Of a stretch of 64,000 nt of DNA, positions 1 through 10,845 are shown one piece after another. Within the stretch, counting starts at the first letter, position 1. Each line of letters starts with the position of its first letter. This stretch comes from Byssochlamys sp. IMV 00236 (lineage: Eukaryota > Ascomycota > Eurotiomycetes > Eurotiales > Thermoascaceae). The notes below the pieces were generated by a model, which worked only from the letters and a program-made list of their open reading frames with translations, was not told the DNA's origin and ran no database searches. A program made the position numbers and the translations under genes. The DNA lies in contig MSJH02000800.1 in assembly GCA_001931875.2 (NCBI GenBank), forward strand, positions 1-64,000, in the 5' to 3' direction.

Positions 1-595
1 AACTAAAATATTTAAAGTTTTTTAAGGTTTTATATATTATTTATATATAATAAATAATAGTAATATAAAGAAATAGTAAATTTATATTAATTATTTATAT
101 AAAATAATAAATTTCTATATTTTAGCTTTAAAAATAAAATATATTAAATATTAATATATTATAAGCTTTTTCTTAGATTTTTTTAACCTTATTATAAATA
201 TATAATAATAATAAATATATTAAAGCTTTAAAATAAAAAATTTATATAGATTATTATTAATTTAAAGTTAATTAAAAACTTTATATTTTTAAAACTTTAT
301 CAATTATTATTATATTAAATAATAATTATTTTCTAGAGTTTTATATATTTTATATAAACTTTATAGTATAAAGAATATATATAATTAATTTTATAATAAA
401 ATATTAATAAATAATTAAATTATATTAAGTTAAATTTTTAGAAAATTTACTAATCTTTAACTACTTATAATATTATAAATACTAATATATTTAATAAAAA
501 AATTTAATTAATTTAAATTTTAGTATTTATAGTATCTATATATTTAATTTTATTTTAAAATATTTAATTGTGGTTAAGTTATAAAGGTTTAAATT
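1..595. repeat. Extremely AT-rich block (isochore edge)
   Basis: Nearly pure A/T: I count roughly 47 G or C bases in the first 600, about 8%, and no CpG dinucleotide at all. TTA/TAA/ATA words dominate and no reading frame of useful length exists. Composition changes within a few bases at about 595-620 to ordinary mixed sequence. In filamentous ascomycetes such blocks are usually repeat-induced-point-mutation (RIP) relics of transposons, or centromeric or subtelomeric AT isochores. The sequence does not show which, because no transposon motif survives. Confidence 0.8.
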
Positions 596-600
596 TGCTA

Positions 601-3600
601 ATTTTCTATGGGGAAAAGGTGGTCGTCAGGTGGAAACGGTCGTCAGATGACTAAACACAGTAGGTAGAGATGCTGATTCTGCGCCAAGGCCGCACACTGC
701 CATATCCACCAGGATCGGACTCGAACGCAGTCCTCCAGTCCTGTATGAAGTATAGCGGAAACGCTTGTATCAGCTTGCGCGACTTTCTTCAGTCTCTCTT
801 GCTCCTTTTTCTCTCTCAGATGTAGCAGTTATTGATCCTTAGCAAAATTAGCCTGTCCGGTTATATCAGACCGCCATCCCTGCACGCCCATCGGGGAGAT
901 CAACCCCCCCATTCATTGACGCCCAACGAAATGCCTGAATGATTTGATGGTGGAAAGGGGTAGTTATCTGATTCTTCAGATCGAGTCACTGCGGACAATT
1001 CTGGAATATCCTTCGGCCGGAACGCGGCATCCTGTGCTCTCCTCGGCGGTCAGCCTGTCTGATCATCTCTGATGCTACAGGGCTATTGGGATTATCATTG
1101 ACCTGCCCGAAATAACTAGTAGACACGACCGAGTTTCCTTTACGGGCCTTTCAGAGTAATATCTCCATGTGCAGTGATTTAATCTGTATGTTGGATGCAG
1201 AACCTGGTATTAGATAATTACCAGGTAGCTGTGGCCCTCGAATAAGAAATGATATTGTTCATTGTAACTATATAACCAGTCGACTAGCTAAGTATTAACA
1301 ATGTATGCAGGATAAAACTCACCCGAATGCTCTATCTATATCCATAACCTCTGATATTTTCTCTCTGCGGTCAGATATAATTCCAATTGGCGCCTCTTAA
1401 TAGAAAACGATTACCAAAGAAGATGATATTATCACTATATCCTACAGCATGGGTACAGACACTTGAATTGTAATAGATTCGGTCTGTAACTACTTTGGGT
1501 CAAAGGACCGTGCAAGCTCTTTTTGCAGAGACCTTACATCAAAATATTCGAATAACAGAACGTATGTATGCTAAAGCTAATAACAGCAAGGAGATAGATT
1601 CGTTTCATACGTTCTGCATACGTTCTACATAGGAAGTAGCCATAAGTTGAGAATATAACTTATGTTATCTTGTGAAGACCAAGTGCTGCTAGAGAATGTC
1701 CTCTTTTTTTTACATAGATATATGGGCCCATGGACATTGTATAGGGCCCGAGGGTTCAGCTAAGAGAATATCCTGCCTAAAGGAAACCATGCGTGAGATT
1801 ATGAATGTGATCGGGTATGAAACTTGATTATAAACGTCTATTCTGTGGTAAAGGTAGTATAGTATACTTCAGCACAGCTATTCCTATCCGGCAATCCTTC
1901 CATATAGTATTGGATACTTGCATCCTGACTGAAAGTCTCTATTATTCGAAATTTATAATAGACTAGATGCAATCTCCATGGCAGAGAGATCGCAAAGCGG
2001 CTACTTTGACATGTCTTCAGCGTCATGATTTCTTGTTTCTCAAGTACAACAATGCTCTAAGCGCATCGTTGTAGACTGTTCAGTTCGGCTGGTATATTGC
2101 AGGAGGGTGAACCGATTCACGGTATATGCTAGTAGCTTCCTTGATTAATTTATTTCTCTCCGCTTAGGAGGCATATGATAAGCATATTTGGAGGTTATAT
2201 CCGTGATTATAAGCGGCTTGGTTCACTCAGCAATGCAGAGAAGGTATGTATTAGTTACAACGAACAGAATTTACTGAAAATAAGGCCACAATTCTGTGCC
2301 TCTGCTGAGCCCACGATTGTATATTAAGGGAATTAGTTCAGTCTCTTGATTCATATAATTTCACTCTATTACATTGACTCCTGGATCCCACTTATCAGTC
2401 AATGACACAGGATGAATATATGCGTTGACTGTTTTATCTCATATATTCCTCAGGGGCTAGTTGAGCAAGATGATTCAAGTGTAGTTCACGGTAGTAGTCA
2501 GACAGTATTTACTGGCTCAAAGTACGTTCCGGTCTATATAAGTTGCTTTAAGCCCTTGGCACTGGGAAAGAACGATTGAAGGAATAGCCCTGATCGGGAC
2601 ATGGGGCATATAGAAGTATCGGCAGGTTACCATAAAATAAGTGAGCTTAATCAAGTGTCCAAGAGGCGACATCCGCGTTCCTGTGCCAGTTATAGATATC
2701 AGGGATCAGGCCATCTTATAGCGTACGGCTCATGAACTATTTAGCGATCGAAAAAACAAGCTCAACTATAGAGAAACAGTGCTCCCGATCTAGAGACTTG
2801 GGCGTATAGTGTAAGTCAATAATGATTATGTGGCATATAAGGCAGTGCGGTATAAGGTCCTTTGACTTGATGTCCTAGTCTTTTTCCAATGACGCAGCAG
2901 CCTAGCTCCTAGAATACATCCTAGAAGCTGGGTCGTGGTAGACGGTCTGAAATTCCTTACTGTTAGTCCTCTACATCGGATTCTCATGTGAATAAATTTT
3001 ATTGGTTCTTCCCCTGGACGCCATGGCGAGAAAACTACATCCTACGCTGTTCCAAATTGTCGCTCGTCGCAATGGATTATCAAGTACGATCCACATTACT
3101 GGCCATAACACCCCCAAACCAGTAGAATCAAGACTTCAATAACCCAATATAGATTCACCGTCATATACTATCCCACCGGGCTCCATTGGGTCGAAACCTG
3201 CATGCAACGGTTAATATGTACAGAAGTTCCTGGCGGGGAGCAATTTTGTATGGGAGATACGCAAGGTGCTTTTTTTTCCATACAAAGTGGGCCACTTTTT
3301 TGAACCCGCCGAAGGATAGTTTCTGTCAACTGTGTAATGATGTAACAAATTCGTGCAGTCGTTAGTTAGCTTTTGTTTATCATATGAATGTTTACATACT
3401 GCGATAAATAATGCCGTCTGTAAGTACCTGACCACTGACATTATCGTTTGGGTATCTTGCCCTATCTAGTGGCTAGAATGTAGATATCAAAATGCTGCTG
3501 GCAAGGATCCTGAATAGCCTCGAGTCACACAAGAATAAAAGTCTATAATTACGATAGAAGAAGGCCAGTGTATAGCTAAGCTCGCCTGTAGATCGGCCTA

Positions 3601-4497
3601 GGTAAGATATTGTGAAGGAACACACGGAAGGAATACCCGGAGGATCACTGAGCGCGTCACATGATATTGCACAATAGAGAACTTGTAGATATACCAATGG
3701 GTATAGGTATAGCAGAATGGTAGAATTTATCAAAGACAGCAAGATATACTAAGGGAGGACCGAATATATAAGGACGCTCATTCATTTTCTACAGATGCAT
3801 TTAGTTCTTCACACTTAATCCGATTCAGTTATCTACACTATCTACTACGGGTCAGTAAGACAATAACTGGAAGGATTACGATCCGACCAGGCCTTCTTCT
3901 GACTTAGCTATCGCAGTATTCATCAAAGACCCGTTCGTTACACCAACGTAGAAGCCTTACCCAACGGATTGCGGTAAGCAGGTTGTATCGACCACCTGCG
4001 ACAAGACCTGACGGAGTAGGTCACCGAGGAGGAACACAGGTAACGTTCCGCTTGAGCTTTCCCTAACAACAGCAGATAGGATAGCTAGGAAGGATCCTGA
4101 TAACACTAACCGTGACCTACCTCTTCCGATAGATAAGAGCTGGTTGCTGGAATCAAGCCTAGCGCAACAAATCCTAGCAGATTTTTTGTCAGACTTTGCT
4201 GCCTAGATGCGATATAGGTGCTTTTTTTTTGCCAGTCATGCCTATTCGCAGATATACTAGTCTGTTCTGTTCAGACTAATGTCCAAGCTACACGCGGGTT
4301 TACCAGACAGTACCATACCTAGTTGTTTTGAGTACCCTGTCCTCTGGCGCCTTCAGGGAGTAGGTTGTCTTCAATTGAACATATCAAGTGAGTGGCGTGA
4401 TCCTCACCAGACCTAAATTTGGCCTAGTCTAATCCCCAATGTTGAAGTAACAGAAATCACTTGATATGTCATTCTGTGAAAGAGGTATGAACAGGTT
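601..4497. other. Gene-free stretch next to the AT-rich block
   Basis: About 3.9 kb of moderate-GC sequence with frequent stops in all frames. The longest open frames are under 90 codons and show no recognisable motif or splice-linked partner. A short direct repeat (ggtcgtcag, about 621 and 640) lies just after the compositional boundary. I see no terminal repeats, transposase or reverse-transcriptase motif, or tRNA. It is probably old decayed intergenic or repeat-derived sequence. Confidence 0.5.
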
Positions 4498-6680
4498 TCA
4501 CCAGGATGGCAGAGGCATCATCATGATATTGTCCATCATGGCCCCCCAGGAAATTTCCTCAATCCACTCCGGTGCTATGCTGGTGCTCATGTCTAAAGGC
4601 ACTGCGACACTACCCGTATCCATCACGTTAGTATTCGGTTGTGCCCTGCCGGCGTTGGTGCTACCAGTCATCGCGTTGTTCCGGATGTTCGGGCACGCTG
4701 CCATCGAGGAAGGATCTCGGTTATGATTGCTATTGTTGTCGCTATTACTCGGATCCGGCTGCTGCTCTATCCCGATAGACGGGCCATTATATTTCTCTAT
4801 GCGATTCATGCGGTGCTCGTAGGCGGCTAGGATGCCCTTCATGAAGAAGGCAAAGTGCCACATGGGGCTGCGATCGCCGTTCGTCGTGACCGCGTCCGTG
4901 ATCATGGTGACAAACTTCTGGTGCATCGCGCTGGCAATAAGGTGGAACTCGCCTGTGCGAGCTGCGAGCGCGACATCCCACGGCTGTTCCGGACGAATTG
5001 TTCCCGGTGCGAAGACGAAGGCATCGCGGTCCTCATTCTTCTCGTGGAAGAAGACGGCCTTGAAGAAGATGATGAGCACGTACCAGATCTTGGAGAAGGC
5101 TATAAAAGGCAGATGGAACATCTGCGCCTGCGGCACATCAAGGAAGCTGATGGCGCACGCTTTGGCGACTGTGAGGCAATGCCACAGCATATTGAGGCGT
5201 GTCGGCGGCAGGGTCCTCGTTGCCGTCTGAGTGCCGGGATGGGTCTCTCCCACAGAACATCGTGGAAAGAGACCTCGTGGATCCAGAGATCCAGAAATTG
5301 GATCTCACGCCATAAGAAAGCTTCTTGCTCGAGGGTATCTTCTTGGATCGTTTTCTTGCAAGACTCCAATTGTCGCTTAAATAAGTCAACGATGACACAG
5401 ATGCTACCTTCGCCCATAATCTTACTGCTTCCCAGGTTGTGGTAGCTGAAAGTATCACTGATCTGCGCTGAAAGTATAACGAGTTGTATATAACGTTGGA
5501 TCCATCGATCACTTGGCCTTTCGTTTGCATCTACGAGCTGTTGAGAACATTGAATCACGTAGTCTTGGTCGCATACACGGTTCTGTTTCCGATACATCTT
5601 AGCGACCCTGGACATCAAGTCAGACTGTAGTAGAGAAGACAATAAAGGTCAAGGATGTATACTCTTCCGAGAGCACGAAGATTCCCAGAAATGTTCTGAT
5701 CTCCTCCGTCGTTCTTTGACCGTATCTCTCAGCGCTTCCCATCTTACCCAACTCTGTCGGGACACCATCGAGATTCTTCTTCAACCTCGCACTATGATTG
5801 AGTCCCAACTCATGGACAAGGGTAAGGGCCAGGTTGACTATCAGATACGTCTGATGGTTCTCTGGCGCAAAGAAAAAATGATGATACGCTAAGTGGACCA
5901 GGAGGCCTTGCAAAAGGTCCAGGTTCTTTTCATTCCGTATAATGATCCTCGTGGCAATTTGTTGCCGAATCTCTGTTCCGAGTAAACGTTGCAGCGAGGG
6001 GTTACTGACGGCGGCGGCAGCCATTATGGAGAGGAAAAGGAAAGGCTTCTTACGACGGAGACACTCGGCCGTTGTCTCAGGAGGTAGAATCACGAATGGG
6101 AAATGAATTGTGTAGGAGTACCTAAATGTGTCGAACAGCGCTCTGGCATAGTCCATGGTCAATATGCCGCGGTCAATGATGTCAGTTCCCTCATCGTCGT
6201 GAAGCAACGACGGAGCCGGAACGGCTTCGTTCCACGAAGCGACGTTGGTCCCTGGATTCGAAGCAGAACCCGGGACGGAGATGGGTGGAGAGCCAGTATA
6301 TTGCGGAACGGTTGAAGGGAGATTCCCCAATGAAGTGGTCCTGGCTATTGAAGATGTTGGGGAGGGAGTGCGTTGCCTTTGGTGGTTGTTGATATGAGAC
6401 AGTTCGCTGACTAGTTCAGCCAATCGCTCTTCGAGCTTTTCCACGCGTCTGTGTCTATCAGTCACCCGTTGTACTCGCCATTATTATCATCAAAGCGAGC
6501 TCACGCGGTATTTCTATGCTTTCGTCGAGTCTCAGAGACGTTCAAATAGACGCAGTGCTTCCGGAGCCGCTGGCATCTTTCACATATATTCGGGCTGGAC
6601 GGAGTACACTTCACCTTAGCCGTCGTACAGTTTGTACAGGCCCGTCTCTTGGCCCTGACCCCAGAGTGACTCGGATCCAT
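4498..6680 (-). CDS. Zn(II)2Cys6 fungal transcription factor
   Basis: Nuclear DNA-binding regulator of about 676 aa. The exon model on the minus strand is 6680-6505, 6454-5663, 5607-5274 and 5226-4498. Introns of 50, 55 and 47 nt all have GT-AG ends, phases agree, and total length is divisible by three. The start is the first in-frame ATG; the frame is open further upstream but without an ATG. Residues 15-43 form the zinc cluster CX2CX6CX7CX2CX6C, followed by a basic linker and a short coiled coil (VEKLEERLAELVSEL) for dimerisation. The middle region, with 'FLGIFVLSEE' and 'LWHCLTVAKACA', has the look of the fungal-specific regulator domain, and the C-terminus is Asn/Met-rich and acidic. The third intron is the weakest: its donor GTCTCT is non-consensus, so a frameshift there is an alternative. 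No pathway can be named. It faces an NmrA-like relic 1.1 kb away. Confidence 0.82.
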
Positions 6681-7764
6681 GAAATTGAAGCAACGACACT
6701 GAATTCTGGCAAGTCCGCCTACGGGCTTGCATGAATTAGAATGGTTTGCGACGGCATCCCCGTCGGAGTACAAAGGGGCGAGGTGATATCAATTGACAAT
6801 GATACGGGAAAACGGCGATCGGAGTTTCCGTTCCCGATCTTGGTGGTATAGAACAACAATCTCTTGGCCTCAATTTGAATTATTTTCCATTTTCCATTTT
6901 TTATTTTATTTTTATTGTTGTCGTATTCGAGTTCTGTGCCGTTTCCTCAGGTGTGATTTGGAGTGGCTGGTATCAGAGATAGATGCTTTGGCGTTTAGAT
7001 AGAGTGGAGGAGTAGATATGTTAGGTAAATAAAATGTAGATCTAGGTGTTGCTAGGCTGCTCCTAGGGGCGTGTCCCTTGGTAGCCTTTTTATAATATAA
7101 CGATGTATGTGACGCAATCTATGGTTAGAGACCGCACGAGAACCATGTTTGAAGTAATAATAATATTATTATTTGTACGGTCAGATCAATCAGGACGCAT
7201 ATCGGAAAGGAACCAGAAGCGGGGGTCGGAGTTTCCGACATGCCGATCAAGAAACTATTCTTCGCATCTTTCGAGTTTCAGTTCTTCAAGAGGCCTTCAA
7301 TCAATGCTCCTTTCTTTTGTTCCTGTTGAGGCGAGAGACCATGACAGGCATAAATCGTTGCAGTGAAAGTGAGCACTATAATGAACTTTGAAAGATAACC
7401 CCTGTTATGTATATGTTTGATAAAAGAGAAACATAGGTACCTATATTGACTGGAGAATCAGTTTATTTACTTTGGTTGCCAAAACAGGACGGCAATGCAC
7501 GTTAATCTTTCGTTCAAATGTCAAGGACACCGCCAATAACGAGGTACGAGAGTGAATGCTATTACGTGAGATGGCGCAGCCAAATATTATGCTAACATCA
7601 CTATCACCAGACGAGGAAAGCGAACTGTCAAGAATCCTGTATACAGTGGGCGCAGCGACCATGAGAGGGTAAATATAAAGACCCTCAAGGGAGCGTCAAG
7701 GCTTCTGTTCATCTATATCACACTTCTCGGAGCCTGCACTGTAATTGGTTCCTAGTTTATCAAG
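6681..7764. other. Intergenic region between the zinc-cluster gene and the NmrA relic
   Basis: About 1.1 kb containing the presumptive promoter of the minus-strand zinc-cluster gene. There is a T-rich run near 6880-6920 and otherwise mixed sequence. Open frames here are under 90 codons with no recognisable product. I see no RNA gene or repeat. Confidence 0.5.
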
Positions 7765-8596
7765 ATGGCAGTCGACTATGACAACGATCTACCTCCGTTC
7801 AGCGCCTTAAGGAGCAATATCCCAAGGCTGAGGTGGTCAAAGCGGACATGAACGACGCGGCCGACGCCTCCAGATTGCTCTCAGGTGTAACCGCAATCTA
7901 GCATATCGGTCCTTCTTTGCATCCCCATGAATTTGAGGTGGGCTATACCATGATCGATGCTGCGGTCGCGGAGTCTCGACGACAAGGGTCGAACTTTCAG
8001 CATTTCGTTTAAGTACAGTTCGGTCCTCCAGACCCAGTTGCGGAAACTCATGAATCATGATGCTAAGCGCTAGGTGGAGGAATACTTAATGGAGTCCGAG
8101 CTGAACTTTACGATATTGCAACCAAGTCACTTCGTGGACGGATTCTTCTCCATGTTGATAGATACCAGGAGATCAACCGACCTTCATGACGCCTTTCAAT
8201 CTCCAAGCCTTTTCGTTCAGCATCTATGAGGACTACGGAGAAGCTGCCGCCAAAGTGTTTGAGGAAAGAGAGAAGCATTATTTCGCCCAGTACCCATTGG
8301 TCTCTACTTACCCAACAAACTACAAGTCCGTGGTAGAAGCCGCTAGTCGCGCTCTAGGCAAAGAGATCAGAATCGAGAGAATTCCGTTTGAGCGTGCAGT
8401 GGGTATAATGGCACAAATCCGTGGCGGTGGGCCGCCCGATGCGAAGGTCCAGGATGCCTTGGAACGACTTCTGTTGTACTACAACCGACGTGGTCTCCTT
8501 AGCAACCCCAATGTGACCGAGTGGCTGCTAGGGAGAAGGCCGACGACCCTCGAGGATTTCATAGAGAGGGCAGTGAAGACCAAGGGGCGAGGTTGA
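7765..8596 (+). pseudogene. Broken NmrA-like NAD(P)-binding (atypical SDR) gene
   Basis: Three-frame reading recovers an NmrA-like protein in pieces: LKEQYPKAEVVKADMNDA, then a segment resembling 'AVYHIGPS-HPHE', then 'SSVLQTQLRKLMNHDAK-VEEYLMES', 'ILQPSHFVDGF', and an intact last part at 8186-8596 containing GEAAAKVFEEREKHYFAQYP. NmrA-like proteins bind NAD(P) through a Rossmann fold and serve as redox-sensing regulators or reductases. Here the N-terminal glycine-rich loop is missing. TAG stops occur at about 7897 and 8071, both where relatives have Tyr. The frame changes near 8010 and again near 8165. The C-terminal 136-codon frame is open from an ATG at 8186, but it would lack cofactor binding. 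An intron could explain one frame change, but not all the lesions. Confidence 0.75.
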
Positions 8597-9085
8597 TATT
8601 GTTGGCACACAGCTAGCCCAGGTATAAAATCAAATTCTCTTCATTAATGCAGAAGCAATTTATACCTGAGATACATACTAAGAAATTTCTCCTGGGCCCC
8701 GATTCTTTAATCTTTCTAACAGAGAGCTACCATAAAATATTCTACTGGGGCAAACGTCGCCTAGCCGTAAGCATGTGATGAAAAGATTCAAGATTATATA
8801 AGGTAAACTGTAGGCGATGGTGTACAAGAGAAATACGAGGTTCCCACTTGGGACATCTAGCTTGTTGTACCCACGGAGAAATGATCACATTATTGAGAAA
8901 TGAATGACTTGTTTGCTTCAAAAGAGATAAAATCGGGACGAATTCTTCAAAGAGATTTTTTTTCTTGCCTCGACCGAGTGAAAGATAATATCGACATACT
9001 CCATCAACATAGCTAGGTTCTGCACGCACGTAGATGGCCACACAAGCGGAGAAATGGCGAATGCCATGATTGATGCGCAATAAGT
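8597..9085. other. Short convergent intergenic region
   Basis: About 490 bp between the 3' end of the NmrA relic (plus) and the stop of the minus-strand gene, so it holds two 3' ends. A 155-codon minus frame (8742-9209) crosses it, but that frame overlaps the supported last exon of the neighbour in another frame and has no recognisable content. Confidence 0.5.
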
Positions 9086-10845
9086 TTAATCGGAGTCCTT
9101 TCTCATCAAATAGTGAAAGATGCGCCAGAGACCCTCGAAAGCTTCTACACGATCGGTTGCTTCCAGGAGATCGAACCACCGAGTACGGCGAAGGTGAATA
9201 ACATGCCATGGCTGTTCTGAGTCTGTAGGACCCACAGGTTGCTCGACTTTGCCGGTCGTTAGGGCATTGATGTAGCTACGATGCACTCTGAGGTGCACAA
9301 TTGAGACGTGATGATTTATGGACGATATCATATAGATCTAAACAGTAAACGGTCAGCCTTGAATGGTCATGGGAAGAAAAGGACCTGGTACGTACGTCAT
9401 CAAATGGACTATCCTTGGGTTTCCCAATCTGCATATACTTCATTCGCTTATCCCACAGACTCTGCGGAGGTGCAATGATTTTCCATTTTTCACTGGCCGA
9501 CATCTTGCGCGAACTTCCAGGGCCTGGCCTACGGGACGACGATACGGCGTGATCCAACTTGGAGCGCTTATGAATGTTCCCTTTTCCCGGAGGAGACGTG
9601 TCGTCTGAATTCCTGCCATCTCCGGTAACTCCTTCATTGGGCGCTCCACCCCATCTGGGTGTCGTTGTCCACCATTTGCCCTCTCCGGGTCTCACCTCCA
9701 TCGCATCCTCTCGAGCACGTTCTTGGGCAGTAAGCAGCAAGCCGCCAACTTCCCGGAAAAGATCACATAGTTCCTGCGTACCGTGGCCGGCTGCTTGACC
9801 AGGTTCCCGGAACACGGTATCCGGCCGGCATTGAGCTAGGAGCAATGGACCTTCGAGGATTCCCCTTTTGGCTATCTGGCGATCGCTAGGAGCTCTTCCC
9901 GCGACGAGGGTCTGACGGACAGGGAAAAGAAGATTCCTCACAGCAAGTCTAGGTGGATTGGTTGGGATGTTCACCTGGCATCCGAAGGGCCACGCGGCCA
10001 TTTCAATAAAGCCACGAACTGTATCTTCGCGTATATCCTCTGGCATCTCACTTCCAGTACCGATTCGGCGTCCCGTATACATGGTTTCTGTCGACTTCGC
10101 GTCCTCATTCGCTTCCTTCCGTAGGGATCCCTGAGTCGCCGACCCGCTGTCTATATCCATTTCGTTCGATTCATCAACATTATCTGACTGCTCGTTGTCC
10201 GTCTGCATTCTTTCATCTGCGGAGGCACTATCTGCTGTCAAGGAACGTTCTATATAATTATCAAGGCTAGCATCCCAGTACTGAGCCATCCGGTCCAGAG
10301 CAGACCAGAATTTCCTTGATTGCGTCAACTTGACCTTTTGGCGGCCAGGTCTAGGGGGCAAACGCGAGACCTCCCGGAAAGCGTCATCATTATCGAAAAG
10401 GAGCTCGTTTCTGACCACGTCGAATTTGCCCCTCGTCGGATATGGATAGCCATTACTTGTACACAATCCGTGGCCTGTTGACGTTTCTGCTGTGGGCTGA
10501 GTCGATTCGCCATCCTCCCAAGCTAATGGGGGCAGAGTCGTCAATCGATCTTGTTGGACAATATCCGCCACTGGTACGTCTGAGTGCACTCGCAAATTCA
10601 GAGCTCGTAAATGAGCCGCTGAGATATCCTGTGGTTTCCGGACAGCAAGGAGCAACGATTCGAGATCCCTGAATGAAGCTTCCGACGGGACCTTTGCGAC
10701 GTCTGGGAGCTCATAAGACGGAAAATCGAGAGGCGTAGGGCGCGGTGGAGGTTTTCGTTCTTTGTCCACGTCAACGCCCACGCTGGGCAAAGCTACATGG
10801 CTATATCAGCATGGGCTCCCATTTACAGTTGCATGGACATAACAT
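9086..10845 (-). CDS. Protein of unknown function, low-complexity middle
   Basis: I do not recognise the family. The main exon runs to 9396 and joins exon 9337-9086 through a clear intron: donor GTACGT, branch-like GCTGAC, acceptor TTTAG, 58 nt, phase 0. The join gives '...GKPKDSPFDD-IYMISSINHH'. The main frame is open to 10790 but has no ATG there, only a TTG. A tentative first exon 10845-10827 with a 34-nt intron restores an ATG and the phase, giving about 555 aa, but that intron is short, so the start is unresolved. The N-terminus is Pro-rich with a charged segment (LESLLLAVRKPQD). The middle has an acidic Ser/Asp/Glu stretch, and the C-terminal exon ends in aromatic and basic residues (RRTRWFDLLEATDRVEAFEGLWRIF is its core, given here with its two halves adjoining). 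No signal peptide or membrane segment is seen. It is probably nuclear or cytosolic. Confidence 0.65.

Noticed and set aside
700..740. Minus-strand GTTCGAGTCC resembling a tRNA T-loop
   Set aside because: The stem can pair, but TTC falls at the wrong loop positions and no matching anticodon or D arms lie upstream.
8742..9209. 155-codon minus frame after the NmrA relic
   Set aside because: It overlaps, in a different frame, the last exon (9337-9086) that is supported by a clean intron.
10325..10790. Start of the unknown minus-strand protein at 10790
   Set aside because: The codon there is TTG, with a stop shortly upstream in frame. A eukaryotic gene needs an ATG, so I proposed a small first exon and lowered the confidence.
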